Source: Ancylobacter aquaticus (GTDB lineage Bacteria > Pseudomonadota > Alphaproteobacteria > Rhizobiales > Xanthobacteraceae). From it: a stretch of 64,000 bases of DNA. Positions 8,544-17,026 of the stretch are shown one piece after another. The notes below the pieces were generated by a model. That model was given only the letters and a program-made list of their open reading frames with translations, did not search any database and had not been told where the DNA came from. Positions within the stretch are counted from its first letter, which is position 1. Every line of letters begins with the position of its first letter. A program made the position numbers and the translations under genes. The stretch lies in NCBI RefSeq assembly GCF_004339465.1, contig NZ_SMFY01000003.1, positions 248,001 through 312,000 of the forward strand. The letters are read 5' to 3'.

Positions 8544-9371
8544 ATGCTGGCACCCTCTTATGCGACGCCGCGCGAAAAGCTCTTCTACTTCTTCTTCGCT
8601 CTTTTTTGCGGCGTGGTTTTCCTGTTCCTGATCGGCCCGATCCTGGTGATCATGCCGCTTTCATTTTCCAGTGAGCCCTGGTTCACCTATCCGCTGCCGG
8701 GCCTCAGCCTGCGCTGGTATATCGACTTCTTTACCGACGAGCGCTGGCGCATCGCGCTGCAGAACAGCGGCATCGTCGCGGTGTTCGCCACACTGATCGC
8801 CACCGGGCTCGGCACGCTCGCCGCGCTCGGCCTGTCGCGGGGCAATGTGCCCTTTGCCGGGCTTATCCTGTCGATCCTGATCTCGCCGATGATCGTGCCT
8901 GTGGTGATCGTGGCGGTGGCGATGTTCTTCGGCTTCGCCGCCGTGGGGCTGAACAATACCTATCTCGGCCTCATTCTGGCCCATGCCATTCTCGGCACGC
9001 CCTTTGTCGTCATCACCGTGACCGCGACGCTCACCGGCTTCGACCGCACGCTGACCCGCGCCGCCGCCTCGCTCGGCGCCTCGCCCTGGACGGCGTTCCG
9101 CACCATTACCCTGCCGTTGATCGCTCCGGGCGTGACGTCCGGCGCGCTGTTCGCATTCGTCACCTCCTGGGACGAGGTGGTGGTGGCGCTGTTCCTCGCC
9201 AGCCCGGACCAGCGCACCCTGCCGCGCCAGATGTTCTCCGGCATTCGCGAGCAGATCTCGCCGACCATCACCGCCGCCGCCACGCTGCTGGTCATCTTCG
9301 CGGCGCTGCTGATGCTGACGCTGGAGCTGCTGCGGCGGCGCTCGGAACGCCTGCGCGGCACCGGGGCCTGA
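8544..9371 (+). CDS. PotC-type ABC transporter permease
   Basis: Second permease of the importer, 275 aa with about six membrane helices. The EAA loop reads TRAAASLGASPWTAFRTITLP near residues 170-190. The N-terminal helix and short cytoplasmic tail are standard for PotC. The gene ends 12 bases before the end of a convergent oxidoreductase gene, so the two transcripts meet tail to tail with no clear terminator between them. Confidence 0.87.
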   Translation: MLAPSYATPREKLFYFFFALFCGVVFLFLIGPILVIMPLSFSSEPWFTYPLPGLSLRWYIDFFTDERWRIALQNSGIVAVFATLIATGLGTLAALGLSRGNVPFAGLILSILISPMIVPVVIVAVAMFFGFAAVGLNNTYLGLILAHAILGTPFVVITVTATLTGFDRTLTRAAASLGASPWTAFRTITLPLIAPGVTSGALFAFVTSWDEVVVALFLASPDQRTLPRQMFSGIREQISPTITAAATLLVIFAALLMLTLELLRRRSERLRGTGA

Positions 9372-9383
9372 CGCGGCGCGCCG

Positions 9384-10679
9384 TCAGCGGTCGAAAGTTT
9401 CGCGCAGCCGGTCCCATTTCAGCCGGGCCTTCACCGCCAGCGGCCAGGCGGCATGGCCGAGGATCGGCCGGATGCGGGTGACGGGGAGGTCGAGCGCCTC
9501 CCGTCCGCCGCCGGTGGCGTGCCGCGCCAGCATGCGGCCGGTCGCTGTCGCCATGGCAACGCCGCGGCCATTATAGCCGAGCCCGATGGTAAGCCCCGGC
9601 TCCGGTTCGTGCAGATGCGGCAGGACATCCCGGGTGACGGCGACCTGTCCGTTCCAGCGATGGGTCCATTCCACCGCCTTCAGCACCGGGAACAGCCGGG
9701 TGGCATGATCCACCAGCGCGCGAAAATCCTCCGGCGCGGTGGCCGGCCGCAGCAGGCTGCGCCCGCCCATGATGAAGCGGCCGGCATCGTCGAGACGGTA
9801 ATACGCATAGGACGACGACATCTCGTAGAGCACGACGCCGTTCGGCATGATGGGCGCCGCAAGATCGGGCGGCAGAGGCTCGGTGGCGGTGATCGAGGAA
9901 TAGACCGGGACCACGCTGCGCCGCAGCCCCGGCCAGAGATCGTCGCTATAGCCATTGGTGGCGAGGATCACCCGCTCGGCCCGCACAAGGCCGGTCGGCG
10001 TGGAAAGCTCCCACCCCCCGGCGCTGCGGGCGAGCCGGGTGGCCGGCGTGCCGGTGAAAAGGCGGGCGCCCGCCTTCTGTGCCGCCCTGGCGAGGCCGCG
10101 GCAATAGGCGAGCGGGTTCACCTGCCCGCCGCGCCGGTCATGGGCGCCGAGAAGATAGTCGCCGGTGCCGGTAAGGCAGGCCATCTCCTTGCGCTCGGCG
10201 ATCACCACATCGGCGCCCCGGCCCACCCATTGGCGCTGGAAGTCGCGCACATCCGCAGCCACACGCGCGGACAAGGCCGCGCGCAACGTGCCGCCACGCC
10301 GGGGGGCACAGTCGATGCCGTGGCGGGCGATGAGATCGAACACGAGGGCAGGGGCCTGATCGCCGAGGCGCACCATCCGCCCGCCGAGATCGGCGCCGAA
10401 AGTACGTTCCAGCTCGTCCGGTTCCCATTTGAGACCCGGATTGACCTGCCCGCCATTGCGCCCCGAAGCGCCCCAGCCGATCTGGCTGGCTTCCAGCACG
10501 ACGGTGTCGACGCCGGCCTCGGCGAGATGCAGCGCGGCGGAGAGGCCGGTGAAGCCGCCGCCGACGATCACGACCTGCGCGGTGATGTCGCCTGCAAGGG
10601 CAGCGGTCTCCGGCGGCGGGGGCGCCGTTTGCCGATAGAGCGAACGCGGCATGGGGCGACGGGCAAGGGTCTCGACCAT
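9384..10679 (-). CDS. FAD-dependent oxidoreductase, gamma-glutamylputrescine-oxidase-like (DAO family)
   Basis: Flavoenzyme of 431 aa. After a PRSLYRQTA N-terminus comes the dinucleotide-binding motif VVIVGGGFTGLSAAL near residue 35 and ASGRNGGQVNPG near residue 73, the layout of PuuB-type oxidases that act on substituted amines. The FAD-binding C-terminus GLGYNGRGVAMAT is intact. The start MVETLARR is chosen because upstream in-frame codons overlap the preceding gene. It is second in a minus-strand pair and adjoins an amine-type importer, so oxidation of the imported amine is likely. Confidence 0.8.
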   Translation of the reverse strand: MVETLARRPMPRSLYRQTAPPPPETAALAGDITAQVVIVGGGFTGLSAALHLAEAGVDTVVLEASQIGWGASGRNGGQVNPGLKWEPDELERTFGADLGGRMVRLGDQAPALVFDLIARHGIDCAPRRGGTLRAALSARVAADVRDFQRQWVGRGADVVIAERKEMACLTGTGDYLLGAHDRRGGQVNPLAYCRGLARAAQKAGARLFTGTPATRLARSAGGWELSTPTGLVRAERVILATNGYSDDLWPGLRRSVVPVYSSITATEPLPPDLAAPIMPNGVVLYEMSSSYAYYRLDDAGRFIMGGRSLLRPATAPEDFRALVDHATRLFPVLKAVEWTHRWNGQVAVTRDVLPHLHEPEPGLTIGLGYNGRGVAMATATGRMLARHATGGGREALDLPVTRIRPILGHAAWPLAVKARLKWDRLRETFDR

Positions 10680-10707
10680 CAGAGGTCTCCGCTCGGGGGT
10701 GACATCC

Positions 10708-12036
10708 TCACAGTCCGGCCATGGGGCGCGGGCGCGAGCCGTCGAAGAAGCGCGACAGGCGGTAGGGCTGCGGGTCGGCGATCGGCCGGGCGCCGGTGAC
10801 GAGATCGGCGACCAGATGGCCGGCGCCCGGCCCGATGCCGAAGCCGTGGCCGGAGAAGCCGGCGGCGACGACAAGGCCGGACACCGTGTCGACAGGGGAA
10901 ATGACCGGCACCGCATCCGGCGTTGCGTCGATGAAGCCGGCCCAGCTCTGCACCATCCGCGCTCCCGCGAAGGCGGGGAAGCGTCGCTGAAGCGCTGCGA
11001 ATGCCTCTGCGAGATAATGGTTGTCCGGGGCAGGATCGAGCACCCGCACCGCCTCGTAGACCGAAGGTTCATCGAAGGTGCGCCGCGCGCGCTCCCGCCA
11101 TTCGGTGACGAAGCGCGGGCCGAGGCGCAGCCGGACCGAGGCGAATTCCATCCGCAATGCGGGCAGGAAGTCGAAGGCGAAGCGGAAACTGTCCGGCACG
11201 ATCGGCACCACGTTCACATGGCCGTTGGCGATGGTGTAGCCGCCATCCTCCCGGCGCCGGAAGGCGAAATCATGGTCCCACAGCGCCGGTGTCGGGCCGC
11301 CCGCCACTGGCGAGGTGCGCAGCACGCTGGCGCGCACCTTCAACTGCGGCAGGTCGATGCCGACATCGCGCAGGATGCGCCGGGTCCACGCCCCGCCGGC
11401 GACCACGACATGGGGCGTGGCGATTCGCCCGCGCTCGGTGATAGCGGCGATCACCTTTCCACCGCCGGTCTCGACGCCCCGCACCGCGCAATCGGTGAGG
11501 ATGAGGGCGCCGCGCCGGCGCGCCGCCTCGGCGATGGCAGGCGCAGCCCGCTGCGGTTCCGCCCGTCCGTCGGAGGAGCACCAGAGCGCGGCGGGCGGGG
11601 GCCGGGTATCGCCGGGCATATGGTGCGCGAGCGCTGCGCCGGAGAGCATCTCGGCCTGAATGCCCGCCCCGGCGGCGTCCCTCACCCAGTCGGCGAAGGA
11701 GGCCTCCTTCTTCGCGTCATTGGCGGCGAAGAGAATGCCTGTGGTGGTGAAGCCGGTGGAGGCGCCGATATGCGCGTCCATGCCGCGCCACAGGCGCAGC
11801 GCCTCGCGGATCAGCTCGAACTCGCGCGGGTCACGCTTGGCCTGCCGGCACCAGCCCCAGTTGCGGCTGGATTGTTCGCCGGCAATGTGCCCCTTCTCGC
11901 AGAGAACGACCTTGAGGCCGCGTTCGGCGAGATAGAGCGCGCTGGTGGTGCCGATTATGCCACCTCCGACGATCACCACATCGGCGTCGGGCGGGCAGGT
12001 GGGGTCGGAAGCGACGGGTACGACCTGGGGTCCCAT
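10708..12036 (-). CDS. FAD-dependent oxidoreductase (DAO family)
   Basis: Flavoenzyme of 442 aa with VVIVGGGIIGTTSAL near residue 21 and the segment GEQSSRNWGWCRQ near residue 52, which is typical of sarcosine-dehydrogenase and opine-oxidase-like DAO enzymes. The C-terminus carries GFSGHGFGIGPGAG, the FAD-contacting loop. No signal peptide is seen. It is transcribed from a good -24/-12 promoter at 12102-12117 and precedes a second DAO enzyme by 28 bases. The exact amine or amino acid substrate cannot be told. Confidence 0.8.
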   Translation of the reverse strand: MGPQVVPVASDPTCPPDADVVIVGGGIIGTTSALYLAERGLKVVLCEKGHIAGEQSSRNWGWCRQAKRDPREFELIREALRLWRGMDAHIGASTGFTTTGILFAANDAKKEASFADWVRDAAGAGIQAEMLSGAALAHHMPGDTRPPPAALWCSSDGRAEPQRAAPAIAEAARRRGALILTDCAVRGVETGGGKVIAAITERGRIATPHVVVAGGAWTRRILRDVGIDLPQLKVRASVLRTSPVAGGPTPALWDHDFAFRRREDGGYTIANGHVNVVPIVPDSFRFAFDFLPALRMEFASVRLRLGPRFVTEWRERARRTFDEPSVYEAVRVLDPAPDNHYLAEAFAALQRRFPAFAGARMVQSWAGFIDATPDAVPVISPVDTVSGLVVAAGFSGHGFGIGPGAGHLVADLVTGARPIADPQPYRLSRFFDGSRPRPMAGL

Positions 12037-12101
12037 AGGGGCTAACTCGAACGGGGTAAGAACGCCCCGTCCTGCACACGCACAGCCGGGGCTCCAAGGT
12101 T

Positions 12102-12117
12102 AGCAAAAGCGGTGCCA
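12102..12117 (-). promoter_or_regulatory. Sigma-54 (-24/-12) promoter of the FAD-oxidoreductase pair
   Basis: Read on the minus strand, TGGCACCGCTTTTGCT matches the RpoN consensus almost fully, with GG and GC separated by exactly ten bases. Transcription would begin near 12091, about 55 bases before the first oxidoreductase start codon. Confidence 0.7.
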
Positions 12118-12177
12118 GTGGCGATGGCTCATTTCGCGCCATGCCCAATCGCGGCACCCTTGCCACCCGTTCGCGCC

Positions 12178-13767
12178 TCAGAACCCCATCGCTGCGCCGT
12201 CGCTGCGGGGGTCATTCGCCCCCTCCAGCCGCCCATCGGACTGGCGCACGATGGCCCCGGCATGGCCCATCATGGCGTCGAAGGGCGCCACCGTCTCCAC
12301 CTCGTGCCCAGCCGCGCGCAGCGCGTCGACGAGAGCCGGCGGGAAGCGGTCCTCCAGCTTCAGCGACACCGTTTCCGCGCCCCAGGTGCGCCCCAGAAGC
12401 CAACGCGGCGCGGTGATCGCCGCCTGCAGCTCCTGCCCGAACATCGCGTAGCGCGAGAACAGCGCGGCCTGCGTCTGCGGCTGACCCTCGCCACCCATGG
12501 TGCCGTAGACCATGTGACGGCCGTCCTCGAACTGCGCCATGGCCGGGTTAAGGGTGTGGAACGGCTTGCGGCCGGGCGCCAGCACGCGGGGGCTCTCGCC
12601 TTTGAGGGCGAAGCTTGAGCCGCGATTCTGCCAGACGATGCCGGTTTGCGGCAGCACGACGCCGGAGCCGAACTCGAAATAGATGCTCTGGATGAAGCTG
12701 ACCGCCAGCCCGTTGCCGTCAATGGCGCCGAGCCAGACCGTGTCGCCGGCCGACGGCGGCGCCGGCCAGGGCAGGGCGCGCGCGGGGTCGATGCGGGCGG
12801 CAAGGTCGTCGAGCGCGGTATCGGTCAGCCAGTCGCGCGGATCGCCGGTCATCGCGTCGGGATCGCCGATGAGGCAGTCGCGCACCAGAAAAGCCTGCTT
12901 GGTCGCCTCAACCAGTCCGTGCAGATGCGCGAAATCCTCGCCCTCCCTCACGCGGAGCCGGCTGAACAGAGCGAGGATCATGAGCGAGGCCAGCCCCTGC
13001 GTCGGCGGGGGGAAATTGTAGAGCCGCATGCCCGGAAGCTTCACCGACAGCGGCGCCACCCGGCTGGCCCGGCAGCCGGCGAGGTCTTCCAGTGTCACCG
13101 GCGAGCCGGCGGCCGCTAGATCATGGGCGATCTCGCGCGCCAGGGCGCCGCGATAGAAGCTCTCGGTGCCCTCATTGCCCAGCCGGTGCAGGGTCTCGCC
13201 CAGCGCCGGCAGCTTCAGGGTCGATCCGGTCGCCGGGGCGGCGCCGTTCACCAGGAAGGTGTCGGCGAAGCCCGAGACGTGGCCCAATTCGGGGCGCTTC
13301 TCCGCCGTCAGTTCGCTCTGGCTGGCGGTGACGGCGAAGCCGTTGCGGGCGTGCCAGACCGCGTCTTCGACGAGGCGCGACAGCGGTAGCCTGCCGCCGC
13401 GCTCGACGCTCAGCGCCAGCGCCTCGCCCCAACCGGCGATGGTGCCGGCGGTAGTGTTGGCAGCAAGCGGCCCGCGCTGGGGGATCGCCTCATGCCCGGC
13501 GTCGAAATAAAGCTCCGGGCTCGCCGCCCTCGCGGCCCGGCTGCAGGCGTCGATGGCGACGGGCTCCTCGCCCGGCGCGCCGATCAGCCAGAATCCGTCG
13601 CCGCCGATGGCGGTCATGTGGGGATAGACGACAGCGAGCGCCGCCGCCATGGCCATGGTCGCTTCCACCGCATTGCCGCCCTCGCGCAGCACGCGCAGCC
13701 CCGCCTCGCTGGCGAGATGGTGCGGCGATGTCACCATGCCACGGCGGGCACGAACGGTATTCAGCAT
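12178..13767 (-). CDS. Gamma-glutamyltransferase family protein
   Basis: N-terminal nucleophile hydrolase of 529 aa, GGT family. It opens with MVTSPHHLASEAGLRVLREGGNAVEATMA-type sequence (the conserved region that lines the glutamyl site). The likely autoprocessing threonine is Thr343 in GDTVWLG, followed by GNGLAVSFIQSI; this DTVW form belongs to the YwrD-like branch rather than the classic secreted GGT. No signal peptide is visible, so it is probably cytosolic. It starts 15 bases after the TRAP large permease stop and is therefore the last gene of the TRAP operon. Confidence 0.85.
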   Translation of the reverse strand: MLNTVRARRGMVTSPHHLASEAGLRVLREGGNAVEATMAMAAALAVVYPHMTAIGGDGFWLIGAPGEEPVAIDACSRAARAASPELYFDAGHEAIPQRGPLAANTTAGTIAGWGEALALSVERGGRLPLSRLVEDAVWHARNGFAVTASQSELTAEKRPELGHVSGFADTFLVNGAAPATGSTLKLPALGETLHRLGNEGTESFYRGALAREIAHDLAAAGSPVTLEDLAGCRASRVAPLSVKLPGMRLYNFPPPTQGLASLMILALFSRLRVREGEDFAHLHGLVEATKQAFLVRDCLIGDPDAMTGDPRDWLTDTALDDLAARIDPARALPWPAPPSAGDTVWLGAIDGNGLAVSFIQSIYFEFGSGVVLPQTGIVWQNRGSSFALKGESPRVLAPGRKPFHTLNPAMAQFEDGRHMVYGTMGGEGQPQTQAALFSRYAMFGQELQAAITAPRWLLGRTWGAETVSLKLEDRFPPALVDALRAAGHEVETVAPFDAMMGHAGAIVRQSDGRLEGANDPRSDGAAMGF

Positions 13768-13782
13768 GTCACGGAACTCCGG

Positions 13783-15108
13783 CTACCAGCCGATCGCCTT
13801 CGGCAGCCAAGTCGCTACCGCAGGGAAGGTGAAGAGCAGCGCCACGGCGCAGATCTGCAGGGCGATAAAGGGAATGACGCCCCGGTAGATTTCGGCGGTC
13901 GTCACCTCGGGTGGCGCCACCCCGCGCAGATAGAACAGCGCCCAGCCGAAGGGCGGGGTGAGGAACGAGGTCTGCAGCACGGTGGCAATCAGCGCGGCGG
14001 CCCAGATGAGGTCGACATTGGCGTTGATCAGCAGCGGCAGGAACATCGGTACAACGATGTAGCTGATCTCGATCCACTCGATGAAGAAGCCGAGCACGAA
14101 GATGATGAGCAGCATGAAAATGAGAATGCCATCGGTGCCACCCGGCACCATAGCGAAGGCGTCGTGCACCAGCCGCTCACCCCCGAGGCCCCTGAAGGTC
14201 AGCGCGAAAACCTGCGAGCAGATGAGCACGAAGAACATCATGGCGGTGATGCGCGCTGTGGTCTGCACCGTGTCGACCAGCGTCTTCAGCGTGAAACGGC
14301 GGGCGAAGGCGGCGACGAGAATAGAGCCGAGCGCACCCATGCTGGCGGCTTCCGTCGGCGCGGCGACGCCGCCGATGATAGAGCCGAGCACGGCGAGCAC
14401 GAGACCGATTGGTGGCAGGCCGACCTTCAGTGCCTTCAGCCACAGCTCGCCGCGCGGCATCGCCTGACGCTCCGCAAGCGGGATCGCGGGCACTTTTTCC
14501 GGCCAGATGACGCCGACCAGCAGCATGTACACGCAGAAGATGCCGGTGAGCATCAGTCCGGGCATGAGGGCGGCGGCGAACAGTGTGCCGACGGATTCGC
14601 CGAGAATGTCGGCGAGCAGGATGAGGATGGTCGAGGGCGGGATGAGCTGGCCGAGCGTTCCGGAAGCGCAGATGGCGCCGCAGGAGAGGCTGCGGTCATA
14701 GCCGCGCCGCAGGAGGGTAGGCAATGTGAGCAGGCCCAGCGTGACGATGGTGGCGCCGACAATGCCCGTGGTGGCGCCCATCAGCATGCCGACCAGCACG
14801 ATGCCGAGCCCCATGCCGCCGCGCAGGCTGCCCGAGAGATGACCGATCACCTCCATCAGCTCGTCGGCGAGGCGCGACTTCTCCAGCATCACGCCCATGA
14901 ACACGAAGAGCGGAATGGCGATCAGCGTGTAGTTGGCCGTGACGCCGTATATGCGCGCCGGCAGCAGGCCGAACAGCGTGGTGCCGAAGCCGAGCCAGCC
15001 GAAGAAGAAGCCACTAATCGCCAGAGTGAGGGCCACCGGCACGCCGATGAGCAGCATGACGAAGAAGGAGGCGATGCAGGCGATCGCCAGGATTTCATTG
15101 TACGGCAT
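13783..15108 (-). CDS. TRAP transporter large permease (DctM family)
   Basis: Ion-coupled membrane subunit of 441 aa with about twelve hydrophobic segments. Typical signs are the IGVPVALTLAISG start, IPLFVFMGVMLEKS near residue 60, GAICASGTLGQLIPPST near residue 145 and FFIEWIEISYI in the C-terminal part. The ATG at 15108 is chosen because it gives the normal DctM N-terminus; it overlaps the small permease gene by 14 bases. It works with the DctQ and DctP proteins encoded just upstream. Confidence 0.9.
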   Translation of the reverse strand: MPYNEILAIACIASFFVMLLIGVPVALTLAISGFFFGWLGFGTTLFGLLPARIYGVTANYTLIAIPLFVFMGVMLEKSRLADELMEVIGHLSGSLRGGMGLGIVLVGMLMGATTGIVGATIVTLGLLTLPTLLRRGYDRSLSCGAICASGTLGQLIPPSTILILLADILGESVGTLFAAALMPGLMLTGIFCVYMLLVGVIWPEKVPAIPLAERQAMPRGELWLKALKVGLPPIGLVLAVLGSIIGGVAAPTEAASMGALGSILVAAFARRFTLKTLVDTVQTTARITAMMFFVLICSQVFALTFRGLGGERLVHDAFAMVPGGTDGILIFMLLIIFVLGFFIEWIEISYIVVPMFLPLLINANVDLIWAAALIATVLQTSFLTPPFGWALFYLRGVAPPEVTTAEIYRGVIPFIALQICAVALLFTFPAVATWLPKAIGW

Positions 15109-15643
15109 TGGCAGGCACCTGCGCGGGAGGCTCGGCCTCCCCGCCGAGGAAGGGGAGGAGCGCGCGCAGCGTGGCAGCAAGGCTCTGGAGGAGCAGCAGC
15201 ACGAAGCCGGCCGGGATCATCGCCTTGATGATGAAGCGATAGGGTAGCCCTCCGGGATCGGGCGAGCCTTCGCCGATGCGGTAGGACTGCATCACGTAGC
15301 GCCAAGACAGGAAGATGATGATGACCGACAGCGCCACCACGCTCAGCGCCGAGAACAGGTCGATCCCTTGGCGCACGCGCAAGGGCAGGCGGGCATAGAG
15401 AATGTCTACCCGTACATGGCCTTCATGCTTGATCGTGTAGGCGATGCACAGCAGCGTCAACGGTGCCATCAGGTGCCATTCCAGCTCCTGCATCGCCACC
15501 GAGCCGGTGTTGAAGGCGTAGCGCATCAACACATTGCCGGCCATGACGAGGACGAGCGCGAAGCCCGTCCACGCCGCAACCCAGCCGCAGGCCTCGACGA
15601 TGGCGTCGAGGCCGCGGGCGCATTTTTCCAGTGCGGAGGTCAT
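15095..15643 (-). CDS. TRAP transporter small permease (DctQ family)
   Basis: Four-helix membrane subunit, 182 aa. MRYAFNTGSVAMQELEWHL near residues 40-58 is the standard DctQ signature and HVRVDILYARLP follows near residue 80. The ATG at 15643 overlaps the stop of the binding-protein gene by four bases, so the three TRAP genes are translationally linked. Confidence 0.88.
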   Translation of the reverse strand: MTSALEKCARGLDAIVEACGWVAAWTGFALVLVMAGNVLMRYAFNTGSVAMQELEWHLMAPLTLLCIAYTIKHEGHVRVDILYARLPLRVRQGIDLFSALSVVALSVIIIFLSWRYVMQSYRIGEGSPDPGGLPYRFIIKAMIPAGFVLLLLQSLAATLRALLPFLGGEAEPPAQVPANAVQ

Positions 15644-16734
15644 GAGCCCCTGCGGATCTGGGTCTGGTAGACGGCTTCCGAGAGGCCAGCCCACTGGCTG
15701 TGCTTTTCGGCGAAGGCGGTGAAGCTGTCATACACCTTCTTGATCTTCGGGTCGGAATCGGCGAGCTGCTGCAACGTGGTGGTCGTGACTTCGCGCAGCT
15801 TGTCGACCACCGGCTTCGGGTAGGGCCCGGCGATCACGCCCTGGTTCTGCACCAGATCGACCATCGCCTCGCCATTGGTCGCCTCGCACCAGGTGTGGCT
15901 GATGACGTTGCAGGCGGCGGCGGCGACGCGGACGATCTCCTTGAGGTCGTCGGGCAGCGAGTTCCAGGCGGTCTTGTTGACGATCAGTTCGGTGACATTG
16001 TTCGGCTCGTGCCAGCCGGTGGTGTAGTAATACTTGGCGGCCTTCTGCAGGCCGAGGCGCCGGTCCTGATAGGGGCCGACGAACTCGGCGGCGTCGATCA
16101 CGCCGCGCTCCAGCGCCGGGAAGATCTCGCCGCCGGGCAGCAGCTTCACGTCGACGCCGAGCTGGGAATAGACCTTCCCGGCGAGGCCGGGGATGCGCAT
16201 CTTGAGGCCCTTGAAATCCTCGACCTTCTCGATCGGATTGCGGAACCAGCCGGACATCTGCACGCCGGTATTGCCCAGCGGCATCGGCACGAGATTGAAG
16301 GGGTCGTAGAGCTCTTCCCAGAGCTGGAGGCCGCCGCCATGGTAGATCCAGGCGTTCTGACCCTGGAAGTTCAGGCCGAACGGCACGCAGGTGAAGAACT
16401 GCGCGGCAGGCACCTTGCCCGCCCAGAAATACGAGTTGGCGGCGTTCATCTCGACCGTGCCGGACGACACCGCATCGAAGCCCTCAAGCGCCGGAATCAG
16501 CTCGCCAGCCGCGAAATGCTGAATCTTGAGGCGACCGCTCGACATCTTGTCGACCAGCTCGCAGAAATAGGTCGGGCTGCCCGGGCCGGTGACATAGAAG
16601 GGCGCGCCGGGACCATAGGCATTGGTCATCTTCCAGCTGAACGTCTCCTGGGCGCGGGCGACGTGCGGCGCGGCGAGCGTGACGGCAGCGGCGGTGCCGG
16701 CAAGGCCGGCCCCCAGAAATCCACGGCGATCCAT
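15640..16734 (-). CDS. TRAP transporter substrate-binding protein (DctP family)
   Basis: Periplasmic binding protein of 364 aa. The start MDRRGFLGAG begins a twin-arginine type signal ending AAPHVARAQ near residue 30. The mature part contains FSWKMTNAYGPGAPF, GLKMRIPGLAGKV and the EIFPALERGVIDAAEFVGPY segment that carries the ligand-binding arginine/aromatic region of this family. The ligand is unknown; keto acids and amino-acid-like anions are usual for the family. The operon is DctP-DctQ-DctM-GGT and is divergent from the AraC-amidase fusion. Confidence 0.88.
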   Translation of the reverse strand: MDRRGFLGAGLAGTAAAVTLAAPHVARAQETFSWKMTNAYGPGAPFYVTGPGSPTYFCELVDKMSSGRLKIQHFAAGELIPALEGFDAVSSGTVEMNAANSYFWAGKVPAAQFFTCVPFGLNFQGQNAWIYHGGGLQLWEELYDPFNLVPMPLGNTGVQMSGWFRNPIEKVEDFKGLKMRIPGLAGKVYSQLGVDVKLLPGGEIFPALERGVIDAAEFVGPYQDRRLGLQKAAKYYYTTGWHEPNNVTELIVNKTAWNSLPDDLKEIVRVAAAACNVISHTWCEATNGEAMVDLVQNQGVIAGPYPKPVVDKLREVTTTTLQQLADSDPKIKKVYDSFTAFAEKHSQWAGLSEAVYQTQIRRGS

Positions 16735-17026
16735 GTTGTTCCCCTTGTCTGGATGGGGCGCTGCCTGAGCCTGCGGCGCGCCCTGATCAGGCTCAAGGAA
16801 ACGCTGCCCTGAGGGGAGGGGCAATGCCCCATTGGGGGCAATGGCGCAGCATGGCTGCTTCGCAATCTCCGCCGGCCGAGGCGTTATCGCAATGAAGCCC
16901 GTTAGTTACGGAGAAGTGACGCGATATTGTGCGGCCGTCGACCTCTGGAGCGCGACAAGTTTTTGTGCGCCGTTCGTCAAAGTGCTTCACTGCGAAGATG
17001 GCCACTCACCGTGTAGACCGCCGCAC
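16735..17026. promoter_or_regulatory. Divergent control region between TRAP operon and AraC-amidase fusion
   Basis: The 292-base gap contains a direct repeat GGGGCAATG at 16818-16826 and 16835-16843 (17 bases start to start), a dyad TGCCCC-ATTG-GGGGCA at 16825-16840 overlapping it, an inverted repeat GAGCCTG/CAGGCTC at 16767-16794 and the 10-bp palindrome CCTGATCAGG at 16782-16791. Direct repeats at this spacing are typical of AraC-family sites. The region lies immediately upstream of the TRAP binding-protein gene. Confidence 0.45.

Noticed and set aside
16832-17026. Longer form of the AraC-amidase fusion starting at 16832
   Set aside because: The extra 65 residues are cysteine-rich and unlike the family, and the region contains the repeats and dyads of the divergent control region.
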